64,000 nt of DNA from Candidatus Zixiibacteriota bacterium (GTDB lineage: Bacteria; Zixibacteria; MSB-5A5; GN15; PGXB01): contig LS998015.1 in the NCBI GenBank assembly GCA_900498245.1, forward strand, positions 1,111,543 through 1,175,542, given 5' to 3'. The notes under the pieces are model-generated. The model saw only the letters and a list, made by a program, of their open reading frames with translations. It did no database searches and was not told where the DNA came from. Both the position numbers and the translations under genes were made by a program. Positions 53,756 to 61,677 of this stretch are shown here, piece after piece; positions within the stretch are counted from its first letter, which is position 1; every line of letters begins with the position of its first letter.

Positions 53756-55010
53756 GAAAAACAATATAAAACTGGCGATCGGCGGGACGACAGTATTCAA
53801 ACTGTTCCTGGTCGTCGGCATCGTTCTTATCTCGATTGTCTTCATCTGGTACACTCTCGACGTTATCGGGCAGTTGAAATCGGACGCCGAAAAAATGGTG
53901 GCATCGTATGTCAAACTCTGGCAGTTGGCGGCCAATGACAATACCTCGGGCGGCGAGGTTCAGATTATTTTCGACGAAGTCATAAAGAAGGCCAATTTCC
54001 CTGTGGTCATCGCCGGTCTGGATCATCAGCCGATATTCTGGAGAAATATACCAAATATAGAAGACAATGATCCGTCGCCGGCGGCCCGAGCCAAAGTTAT
54101 AAAATTGGTCGAGAAGATGCGGCACGATTACGGTGAAATACCGCTGAAATACAATGATCAGGTAATATCTTATTTTTATTACGGTGATTCGCCGGTAATA
54201 AGTCAATTGCGGCGGATGCCGTTCATCGAAATCGGCCTGGTGCTGGCCTTTATTCTTATCGGTTTCATCGGTTTCCAGAATATTCGGCGATCCGAAGAGC
54301 GTCATATCTGGGTCGGCATGGCCAAAGAGACGGCACACCAACTGGGAACGCCGATATCATCGCTGATGGGCTGGATCGAGATTCTTCAATCGCAGTGTGA
54401 GACCGGGATACCGGCCGCGGGGAATCAACCGGAATTAAATACGGCCGAAATTACGGCTCAAATGAAGACCGATGTGGATCGCCTGCAAAGGGTGGCCAAC
54501 CGATTCGGGCAGATCGGTTCGCGCCCGGAACTGAGGGAAATCGACCTTAACAAATTGTTGGAGGATACGGGGCAATATTTCCGCCGGCGGTTGCCGTTTG
54601 AGGGTAAGGGGATACAGATAAATTGTCATTTTTCTCCCCTGCCGGTGATGGCAATGAACGGCGAACTGATTACCTGGGCGGTGGAAAATCTTATCAAGAA
54701 TGCGTTGCAGGCGGTTGATCCGGAGAAGGGGAGAATCGAAATCAATTCCGCCCCGGCGAAAGACATGAAATGCGTGGTTATACAGGTTATAGATAACGGT
54801 TCCGGAATTCCGGCGGCCTATGCCCGGCGGCTCTTTCGACCCGGATTCACCACCAAGAAGCGCGGATGGGGCCTGGGATTGACTCTGGCACGACGGATTG
54901 TCCAGGAATATCACAAAGGCAAAATATTTTTGGTTCGCTCCAAGCCGGGCGAGACGGTTTTTCAGATAACGCTCCCGGTGCAGGAAGCGACCAAGAAGAA
55001 GACGACATAG
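53748..55010 (+). CDS. Membrane sensor histidine kinase (partner of PorX-like regulator)
   Basis: A 420-residue kinase. Membrane segments at about 18-42 and 158-180 flank a ~110-residue periplasmic sensor. The dimerisation helix has GMAKETAHQLGTPISSLMGW with phospho-acceptor His197. The ATPase domain shows NLIKNALQAVDPE (N box), IDNGSGIPAAYARR (G1) and KKRGWGLGLTLARRI (G2). The W-G-L-G-L and AHQLGTPISSL forms are those seen in FCB kinases near PorX-like regulators, so this may correspond to PorY. Start GTG 53748. 49 bp before the regulator gene. Confidence 0.85.
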   Translation: MAKKNNIKLAIGGTTVFKLFLVVGIVLISIVFIWYTLDVIGQLKSDAEKMVASYVKLWQLAANDNTSGGEVQIIFDEVIKKANFPVVIAGLDHQPIFWRNIPNIEDNDPSPAARAKVIKLVEKMRHDYGEIPLKYNDQVISYFYYGDSPVISQLRRMPFIEIGLVLAFILIGFIGFQNIRRSEERHIWVGMAKETAHQLGTPISSLMGWIEILQSQCETGIPAAGNQPELNTAEITAQMKTDVDRLQRVANRFGQIGSRPELREIDLNKLLEDTGQYFRRRLPFEGKGIQINCHFSPLPVMAMNGELITWAVENLIKNALQAVDPEKGRIEINSAPAKDMKCVVIQVIDNGSGIPAAYARRLFRPGFTTKKRGWGLGLTLARRIVQEYHKGKIFLVRSKPGETVFQITLPVQEATKKKTT

Positions 55011-55059
55011 GCGACGGAACAAACCGGCCAAATCAAGCATTTCCAGAAAAGTGAGCAAT

Positions 55060-56607
55060 ATGACTAAGAAAAAGATACTTTGGGTTGACGATGAAATTGA
55101 TTCTCTGAAGCCGCACATTTTATTCCTTCAGCAGAGAGGGTTCGAAGTCCTGACGGCCAGTTCCGGCGACGATGCCCTGGTGAAGGTGCGTAAGGAAACG
55201 CTGGATTTGATATTACTCGATGAAATGATGCCGGGCAAAGACGGGTTGACGACTCTGGAAGAAATCAAAGAGATAAATCCTCATCTTCCGGTGGTGATGG
55301 TGACCAAATCGGAAGAGGAATCACTGATGGAGGAAGCGATCGGTCAGAAAATAGATGACTATCTGACCAAGCCGGTGAATCCGTCGCAGGTACTTATGGT
55401 GGCCAAACGTCATCTGGACACCAAGAAGATTATTTCCGAGAGCCAGATTAAGCGGTATATGACGGAAATCAACCGTTTTAATCAGAAGTTATTCGGGGCC
55501 CTGGAGCCGCAGGACTGGCTGGAGGCGGGAAGAATTTTGGCCGCCTGGGATTTGGAAATGGATGAATCTCCGGATGAAGGGCTGGAGCAGACACACCTGG
55601 GGACGCGCAAGGAATGGAACACGGAATTCACCAAATATCTGGATCGTCATTACCTGAAATGGCTGCATTCCGACCACCGGCCGGTTTTGTCACCGGACGT
55701 GTTGCGAAAGTACATGATTCCGCCGCTAAGGGCCGGGCAAAATGTCCTTCTCATCGTGGTAGACTGCATGCGCCTCGACCAATGGATGACGATTGAGTCG
55801 CTGCTGGCGGAATTTTACAATATTCAGAGAGAATCGTATTTTTCGCTATTGCCGTCGGCGACCCCGTTCGCCCGGAACGCCCTGTTTTCGGGACTATTCC
55901 CGGACCAGATTCATCAAATGTATCCGGATAATTATGGCGGCGATGACGAAGGCTCGCTGAACCGGAACGAGGATCGCCTTCTGGCCGATTTCGTGGCGCG
56001 GGAAAAAGTGAAATTGACTTCCAACGTGCGTTACGAGAAGGTTTTTGACAATACCGAAGGGGAAGTACTGGCGAAAAGAGCCGCCGATTTTTATCAATCT
56101 CAGCTGGTGGCCTTCGTATTCAATTTCCTTGATATCATGGCCCACGGAAGATCCAACAATGTAATTTTGAAGGAAATTGCCGGAAGCGAAGCGGCCTTCC
56201 GTTCCTTGATGAAAAGCTGGTTTATACATTCGCCTTTGTTTAGTATCCTGAAGTCATTCGCCGACAGGAAATTCACGGTGATTGTCACATCGGATCACGG
56301 GTCGGTGCTCTGTTCGCGAGGGACAATGGCGCACGGCCGGCGGGACACCTCGACCAATCTTCGCTACAAATACGGTGACAATTTGAATGTTGATACCCGC
56401 CACGCCCTGTTGGTGAAAAATCCGGCCGAATTTCGTCTGCCGCGGTTCAATCTGGCCACTACCTATATCATTGCCAAGGAAGATTATTACTTTGTCTATC
56501 CCAATAAATATAACGAGTATATCAGGCAGTTTCAGAATTCCTTTCAGCACGGCGGCATTTCGCTGGAAGAGATGGTGGTTCCGATCGCGGTTTTAACACC
56601 ACGATGA
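55060..56607 (+). CDS. porX: PorX-like response regulator with PglZ phosphatase domain
   Basis: A 515-residue two-part protein. Residues 1-120 are a CheY-like receiver with the phospho-acceptor Asp54 in LLDEMMPG and Lys around 104 (LTKPVN). Residues ~210-515 are a PglZ/alkaline-phosphatase-superfamily domain: IVVDCMRLDQW (Asp235), SATPFARNALFSG with the candidate nucleophile Thr268, DIMAHGR and TSDHGS as metal sites. In Porphyromonas gingivalis PorX has exactly this architecture, the nucleophile threonine is near residue 270, and it controls T9SS genes and hydrolyses oligonucleotides. ATG 55060 is preferred over GTG 55051. Coupled to tsaE by an ATGA overlap. Confidence 0.87.
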   Translation: MTKKKILWVDDEIDSLKPHILFLQQRGFEVLTASSGDDALVKVRKETLDLILLDEMMPGKDGLTTLEEIKEINPHLPVVMVTKSEEESLMEEAIGQKIDDYLTKPVNPSQVLMVAKRHLDTKKIISESQIKRYMTEINRFNQKLFGALEPQDWLEAGRILAAWDLEMDESPDEGLEQTHLGTRKEWNTEFTKYLDRHYLKWLHSDHRPVLSPDVLRKYMIPPLRAGQNVLLIVVDCMRLDQWMTIESLLAEFYNIQRESYFSLLPSATPFARNALFSGLFPDQIHQMYPDNYGGDDEGSLNRNEDRLLADFVAREKVKLTSNVRYEKVFDNTEGEVLAKRAADFYQSQLVAFVFNFLDIMAHGRSNNVILKEIAGSEAAFRSLMKSWFIHSPLFSILKSFADRKFTVIVTSDHGSVLCSRGTMAHGRRDTSTNLRYKYGDNLNVDTRHALLVKNPAEFRLPRFNLATTYIIAKEDYYFVYPNKYNEYIRQFQNSFQHGGISLEEMVVPIAVLTPR

Positions 56608-57047
56608 TGATGACCAAAGGTAGAACTGTCGAAGTCGTTTCCCGCTCGCCGGAGGAAACGCAGAAGGCCGGGCAAGGCCTGGCGGCGTTGCTGAAAGAGC
56701 GGGATCTGGTGGTCCTTTCGGGACCGCTGGGCGCCGGGAAAACTTGTTTCATTAAAGGGATGGCTTTAGGTTTGGGGGTCGCAGAGGACGATGTCAAATC
56801 CCCGTCGTTCACTTTGGTCAACGAATATCACGGAGATAAATGGCTCTATCATTTCGACCTTTACCGATTGAAAGATGAATCGGAGTTGTATCAAATCGGG
56901 TGGGATGAATATCTATTGATGGAGGGAATCGTGGTAGTCGAATGGGGCGAGCGGGCCGCCGGTTATCTCCCGAACAAACGAATCGAAATTGAAATCGCAA
57001 TTATAGATAACCATACCAGAAAAATTGAAATAACCTATATCGGTTAA
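56604..57047 (+). CDS. tsaE: tRNA t6A biosynthesis ATPase TsaE
   Basis: A 147-residue P-loop ATPase needed with TsaB, TsaC and TsaD to form threonylcarbamoyladenosine at A37 of ANN-decoding tRNAs. Walker A GPLGAGKT at residues 40-47, SPSFTLVNEYHG, and HFDLYRL with the catalytic Asp. The start ATG 56604 overlaps the regulator stop. Length is typical. Confidence 0.95.
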   Translation: MMMTKGRTVEVVSRSPEETQKAGQGLAALLKERDLVVLSGPLGAGKTCFIKGMALGLGVAEDDVKSPSFTLVNEYHGDKWLYHFDLYRLKDESELYQIGWDEYLLMEGIVVVEWGERAAGYLPNKRIEIEIAIIDNHTRKIEITYIG

Positions 57048-57718
57048 TGATATCTGAAATGAAGAATAACAGCCCCATTCTGGCCATCGATAGTTCCACC
57101 TCAACACTGCGGATTGGATTAATCCGAGACGACGGCAGGATTGTGCGTCATGAGAGCACGGATAAATTTCGTCACGCCGAACATATTCTGGACTTAATCG
57201 ATCAGGCATTGAAAGAGGGTGGGATTTTACCTTCGGAATTGACGGGCATTGTCGTTGCGACAGGCCCGGGGTCGTTCACCGGACTTCGCGTGGGAATGGC
57301 GGCGGCCAAAGGGTTGGCGGAAGCGTTGAAAATCCCGGTGGCCGGTCTTTCGGTGTACAGGGCCGTGGCGGCCAAGATTTTCGGGCAGTTTGGCCCTGTC
57401 ACGCTTTTGATACCGTCGCGACGCGATGAATTTTATTATGGCTGTATCGACTCCGCTAGTTTCGACGACGGCGCTATTCAGATAATTCATACCGAAAATT
57501 TGCTCCAGGCCGCCGGATCGCGAAGACTTTTATTTCTTGATTTTAATCCGGACGAATTTAATTTCCCACAGGACGCCCTTATCGACGCGGAGAAAGCGCT
57601 AATTTCAATCGATGATTTTCTATTGAAGGCCAAGGATCTGCTTAAAGACGGCGGGGATGATTTGTCCTTGCTGGAGCCGATTTATATCCAAAAATTTCCC
57701 GCCAGGATACCGCAATGA
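57047..57718 (+). CDS. tsaB: tRNA t6A biosynthesis protein TsaB
   Basis: A 223-residue ASKHA-fold protein, a dimer partner of TsaD. It has ILAIDSSTSTLRIGLI at the start, HAEHILDLIDQAL, VATGPGSFTGLRVGMAAAKG and VYRAVAAK. The catalytic metal histidines of TsaD are absent, as expected of TsaB. Starts at the shared base of the tsaE stop (TAATG). TsaE-TsaB-RimI in this order is a common conserved set. Confidence 0.94.
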   Translation: MISEMKNNSPILAIDSSTSTLRIGLIRDDGRIVRHESTDKFRHAEHILDLIDQALKEGGILPSELTGIVVATGPGSFTGLRVGMAAAKGLAEALKIPVAGLSVYRAVAAKIFGQFGPVTLLIPSRRDEFYYGCIDSASFDDGAIQIIHTENLLQAAGSRRLLFLDFNPDEFNFPQDALIDAEKALISIDDFLLKAKDLLKDGGDDLSLLEPIYIQKFPARIPQ

Positions 57719-58188
57719 AGGAACGGGGAAAAGAGGAATTTTTAATAAAAATACGGCCGATGCGCCCCTGTGACATAGCACCGATTACTTTGATCGAAAC
57801 CCGAATTTTCAGCGACCCCTGGCCGATGACGGCATTCGAGGAGGAATTGCAGAGAGAAAACGGCGGTTTTTTTGTGGCGGAAAGTGACGGAACCGTAACC
57901 GGTTACATCGGATATATTATTGCCGCCGGCGAGGCCCAGATTATCAATGTCGGCGTGGCTCCGGAATTTCAAGGGAAATCTATTGCCAAACGGCTTATAA
58001 GCCATATCTTTAAAATTGCAGAAAAAGAAGATTGTGAGTATATTTTTTTGGATGTGCGGCCAAGCAATACGGCCGCCATTAGTTTATATAGGCAATTTGG
58101 GTTTGTGGAACTATATCGGAGGCCGGGTTATTATCGCCTTCCCAACGAGGATGCCATCGTGATGGTCAAGAACCTCAGGGAGGAGTAA
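57715..58188 (+). CDS. rimI: Ribosomal protein S18 alanine N-acetyltransferase RimI
   Basis: A 157-residue GNAT acetyltransferase. PMTAFEEELQRENGGFFVAE, NVGVAPEFQGKSIAKRLI (acetyl-CoA loop), and LDVRPSNTAAISLYRQFGF, all RimI-like. It overlaps tsaB by four bases. Acetylates the N-terminal residue of S18 by analogy. Confidence 0.9.
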   Translation: MKERGKEEFLIKIRPMRPCDIAPITLIETRIFSDPWPMTAFEEELQRENGGFFVAESDGTVTGYIGYIIAAGEAQIINVGVAPEFQGKSIAKRLISHIFKIAEKEDCEYIFLDVRPSNTAAISLYRQFGFVELYRRPGYYRLPNEDAIVMVKNLREE

Positions 58189-58194
58189 TTTTAT

Positions 58195-59034
58195 ATGGAA
58201 TGGTTCAGAAAAGCCAAGGAAGGGCTGACGCGTCAGGAGAAGAAAGAAATTCCCGACGGCTTGTGGTCGAAATGCACTTCCTGCGGTGAAATCATATACA
58301 CCAAGCAATTGGAAAGCAATTTCTGGGTCTGCACCAATTGCAATTATCATTTCCGTATTTCGAGCGCCAAGTATATAAAAATCCTGCTTGATGACGGGCA
58401 ACTTGAGGAATTTGATTCGAACCTGGAATCACTCGATCCGCTCCATTTCAAAGATTCCAAAAAATATCCCGACCGTGTCAAGGCGGCTCAGGCCAAATCG
58501 GGCCTGAAAGATGCCGTTATAGCCGGAATCGGGTCGATCGACAAGATAAAAGTTTCCTTCGCCATCATGGATTTTGATTTTGTCGGCGGTTCGATGGGTT
58601 CGGTGGTAGGTGAAAAAGTGGCCCGCGCCATCGAGCGCGCTATCGATATGAAAATCCCCTTAATCATAGTATCCTGTTCCGGCGGGGCGCGGATGCAGGA
58701 GGGAATATTGTCCCTTATGCAGATGGCCAAGACCTCGGCTCTTCTGGCCGTTCTGGCAGAGAAAGGCCTGCCGTTTATTTCGGTTCTAACCAATCCAACC
58801 ACGGCCGGGGTGATGGCCAGTTATGCTTCCCTGGGAGATGTTATTATAGCCGAGCCGAAGGCGCTCCTGGGATTCGCCGGGGCCCGGGTCATAAAGGAAA
58901 CAATCGGGCAGGATCTGCCTCCGGGATTTCAGTCCTCGGAATTCTTCCTCGAAAAGGGGTTTCTCGACAAAATTGTGGAGCGAGGACAATTGCGAGATAC
59001 CCTGGCCCTTCTATTGAAATATTTCCAGAAATAG
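58195..59034 (+). CDS. accD: Acetyl-CoA carboxylase carboxyltransferase subunit beta
   Basis: Transfers carboxyl from biotin to acetyl-CoA, first step of fatty acid synthesis. 279 residues. N-terminal zinc ribbon with Cys27, Cys30, Cys46 and Cys49, then the crotonase-fold domain with MDFDFVGGSMGSVVGEK, IVSCSGGARMQEGILSLMQM and GFAGARVIKETIGQDLP. The partner accA is not in the window. Ribosome binding site GGGAGGAG precedes ATG 58195. folC follows two bases later. Confidence 0.96.
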   Translation: MEWFRKAKEGLTRQEKKEIPDGLWSKCTSCGEIIYTKQLESNFWVCTNCNYHFRISSAKYIKILLDDGQLEEFDSNLESLDPLHFKDSKKYPDRVKAAQAKSGLKDAVIAGIGSIDKIKVSFAIMDFDFVGGSMGSVVGEKVARAIERAIDMKIPLIIVSCSGGARMQEGILSLMQMAKTSALLAVLAEKGLPFISVLTNPTTAGVMASYASLGDVIIAEPKALLGFAGARVIKETIGQDLPPGFQSSEFFLEKGFLDKIVERGQLRDTLALLLKYFQK

Positions 59035-59036
59035 AA

Positions 59037-60332
59037 ATGATGACCAGAGTTGACGGCCGATATAGATCGGCCCTTAGATTTATTCTTTCCCGAGAGTTGT
59101 TCGGGATGAAACTCGGTCTCGAAAATGTGGCCGGGTTTCTGGATTCGCTAGGAAATCCTCAGCATAATTTCCGCTCGATTCATATTGCGGGGACCAACGG
59201 TAAAGGCTCCACGGCGGCGTATCTGGACGCCGTCTTCCGCCGGGCCGGGTATAAAACCGGGCTTTTCACATCGCCGCATCTGGTCGATTTTCGGGAACGA
59301 ATAAAAATAGACGGGAAGAAAATTAACGAGGAATACATTACGGCTTTTGTCGAGAAACACCGGCGGGAGATATCCCGAAGAAAAATAACTTACTTTGAGG
59401 TGTGCACCGCCCTGGCATTCTCCTATTTCGCGGAAAGAAAAGTTGATATGGCGATAATCGAAGTTGGGTTGGGGGGGAGACTGGATGCCACTAATACAAT
59501 CCTGCCGGAACTTTCCATTATAACCGACATTTCGTATGACCATACCCATATCCTGGGAAAAACCCTGCGCAAAATAGCGTTTGAAAAGGCCGGCATAATC
59601 AAGAAGGATATTCCCGTCCTGATGGGACTATTGCCGCTTTCGGCGGAAAGGGAAATTCTGAAGGTGAGCCGTGAAAGATCGGCGCCGATGGTGAAATTGA
59701 GCAAAAGTAATTTCTCGCAAATTGATAAGAAATTCGGATTTCGCTATAAACATGGCGGTTTGATTTTGAATAATTTACATTCCAGTCTGCCGGGCGAACA
59801 TCAGATGGGAAATGCGGCACTATCGATCCGGGCTATTGAAATGATGCGCCAAAGAGGTTTTGTGATATCTGATAGGGATATTCGTGAAAGTATCGAAGGG
59901 ACGGTTTGGCCGGGCCGCTTCCAAATAGTGAAACGGCCGGGATATCCGACCGTAATCCTCGATGTCGGCCATAATCCCGGAGGTATGAAGGCGATGGCCA
60001 AATGTTTTCGCGCCCTCTATCCCGGGCGCAAGGCGGCAGTAGTTGTGGGGATGGTGCAGACGAAAGATCTGCGGAAATCGCTGGCCAATTTGGGGCCGAT
60101 TTCGTCGCGTCTGGAGATAACTCGTCTCAAAACCCATCGGACGGTGGAGCCCGAAGCAGTCGCGGCCCTTTTCCCAAAGTGGCGGGACAAAATTTCCGTA
60201 TCACAGTCACTGACCCGTGCCGCCAGGAAACTGATTGCTAAGGGAGATTCTGACGATATAGTGATTGTCTGCGGTTCCCATTACGGAGTCGGCGAATTTT
60301 TGGAGAATCAGGATTTGATTTATGCCAAATAG
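59037..60332 (+). CDS. folC: Folylpolyglutamate / dihydrofolate synthase
   Basis: A 431-residue Mur-ligase-fold enzyme adding glutamate to folates. GTNGKGS at residues 52-58 (P-loop), TSPHLVDFRERIKIDG, EVGLGGRLDATN, ISYDHTHILGKTLRKIAFEKAGIIK and LDVGHNPGGMKAM are the family signatures. ATG 59037. Its 3' end overlaps the next gene by 11 bases. accD-folC neighbours occur in many bacteria. Confidence 0.94.
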   Translation: MMTRVDGRYRSALRFILSRELFGMKLGLENVAGFLDSLGNPQHNFRSIHIAGTNGKGSTAAYLDAVFRRAGYKTGLFTSPHLVDFRERIKIDGKKINEEYITAFVEKHRREISRRKITYFEVCTALAFSYFAERKVDMAIIEVGLGGRLDATNTILPELSIITDISYDHTHILGKTLRKIAFEKAGIIKKDIPVLMGLLPLSAEREILKVSRERSAPMVKLSKSNFSQIDKKFGFRYKHGGLILNNLHSSLPGEHQMGNAALSIRAIEMMRQRGFVISDRDIRESIEGTVWPGRFQIVKRPGYPTVILDVGHNPGGMKAMAKCFRALYPGRKAAVVVGMVQTKDLRKSLANLGPISSRLEITRLKTHRTVEPEAVAALFPKWRDKISVSQSLTRAARKLIAKGDSDDIVIVCGSHYGVGEFLENQDLIYAK

Positions 60333-61677
60333 GAAAAATGCCAAGAAGTCCTCGACAAATTCGATTCGAGCGCTCAAGGCCGAGGTAAATCAGAAACTGC
60401 TCGAATTGACCGAATCGAATCGCCGCCTTCGCCGCAAGATTTTCGATTTATATACTATCTTTGAATTAAGCCGGAACTTCAATGCCGTACTGAATTACGA
60501 AACCCTCCTTGATTCTTTTGTGCTGACATCGATGGGACAAATGGGGGCGGCCAAAGCGGCTCTCTATTTGCCCCTGCAGATCGGCCGGAAGGAATTCCAG
60601 TTGGCCCGAATCAAAGGCTCGCCGCCGTATCCGGACAAGGAAATAATAATCGACCCGGACGGCCGTTTCGGACGGTATATCACGGCTCTGAATCGTCCTA
60701 TACATATCGAAGATATCACCAAGAAATTCTCGGCGGCGGACGGAATCGGCTTTGTCAAATATTTTCCTTTCGGGCTGGTTATCCCGCTGATTTTTCAGAC
60801 CAATCTTCGCGGGGTTCTGATTATATCGGTCAAGGTATCGGATCGTAGATATCTTGAGGACGATATAGAATTTTTGTCGATTTTGGCCAATCAGACGGCC
60901 GTATCGATAGAAAATGCCCGTTTGTATGAGTCGGAATCGGAGGCGTTGAATAAATTGCAGAAGGCCCAGGAATTGTTGCTTCAGACTGAAAGATTGGCGG
61001 CGCTGGGAGAATTGTCCGCCAAAATCGCCCACGAAGTGAATAATCCGCTGGGGATAATAAAGAACTATCTGGTTTTGATTCGCCGCAATAACGAGGATGG
61101 CGCCAATCGAGAGGAATTTCTGGATATTGTCAGTCAGGAGATCGACCGTATCGCGGCGATCGTCAGACAACTTCTTGATTTCCACCGGCCCCGGGTCATA
61201 AGGTTTGTGCCCATAGATTTAGGTCAGATTTTAAATGAAGTTGTCGGTCTGGTGGGAAGGCAGATGAATGATGCCGGAATCACCATTGAGGTCCGCGCGA
61301 AGACGGGTCTGCCGATGATTATGGCCTGGCCCGATGGATTGAAGCAGGTCTTCCTGAATCTTCTGATAAACTCCCGAGATGCCATAAAGGGAGGCGGTCA
61401 GGTTACTATCGAGGCGAGCGCGGATGATATGACAGCCACAATTCGTTTTCGCGACACCGGCCCCGGGGTGGAAGAGAAGCACATTCCCCACATATTTGAG
61501 CCGTTTTACACCACCAAGGAACAGACGGGAGGCACGGGGCTGGGTCTATCCGTCTGTTACGGCATAATAAAAAATCACGGTGGGTCGATAGAATATTGTG
61601 ATGCCGGCCCGGGCGGCTGCTTCATAATAAGATTGCCGATTGAGCAGAAAGAAGCGGATTATGATTGGCGAATCTAA
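60322..61677 (+). CDS. GAF-domain sensor histidine kinase
   Basis: A 451-residue soluble kinase. A basic N-terminus and coiled coil (~20-50), a GAF domain (~55-205) that could bind a small ligand, a short coiled coil, then HisKA with KIAHEVNNPLGIIKNYL (His237) and the ATPase domain with NLLINSRDAIKGG, RDTGPGVEEKHI and TGGTGLGLSVCYGI. This resembles NtrB/AtoS-type kinases. It has no membrane segment. Overlaps the next gene by 17 bases; a phosphorelay with it and the regulator at 63899 is likely. Confidence 0.88.
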   Translation: MPNRKNAKKSSTNSIRALKAEVNQKLLELTESNRRLRRKIFDLYTIFELSRNFNAVLNYETLLDSFVLTSMGQMGAAKAALYLPLQIGRKEFQLARIKGSPPYPDKEIIIDPDGRFGRYITALNRPIHIEDITKKFSAADGIGFVKYFPFGLVIPLIFQTNLRGVLIISVKVSDRRYLEDDIEFLSILANQTAVSIENARLYESESEALNKLQKAQELLLQTERLAALGELSAKIAHEVNNPLGIIKNYLVLIRRNNEDGANREEFLDIVSQEIDRIAAIVRQLLDFHRPRVIRFVPIDLGQILNEVVGLVGRQMNDAGITIEVRAKTGLPMIMAWPDGLKQVFLNLLINSRDAIKGGGQVTIEASADDMTATIRFRDTGPGVEEKHIPHIFEPFYTTKEQTGGTGLGLSVCYGIIKNHGGSIEYCDAGPGGCFIIRLPIEQKEADYDWRI

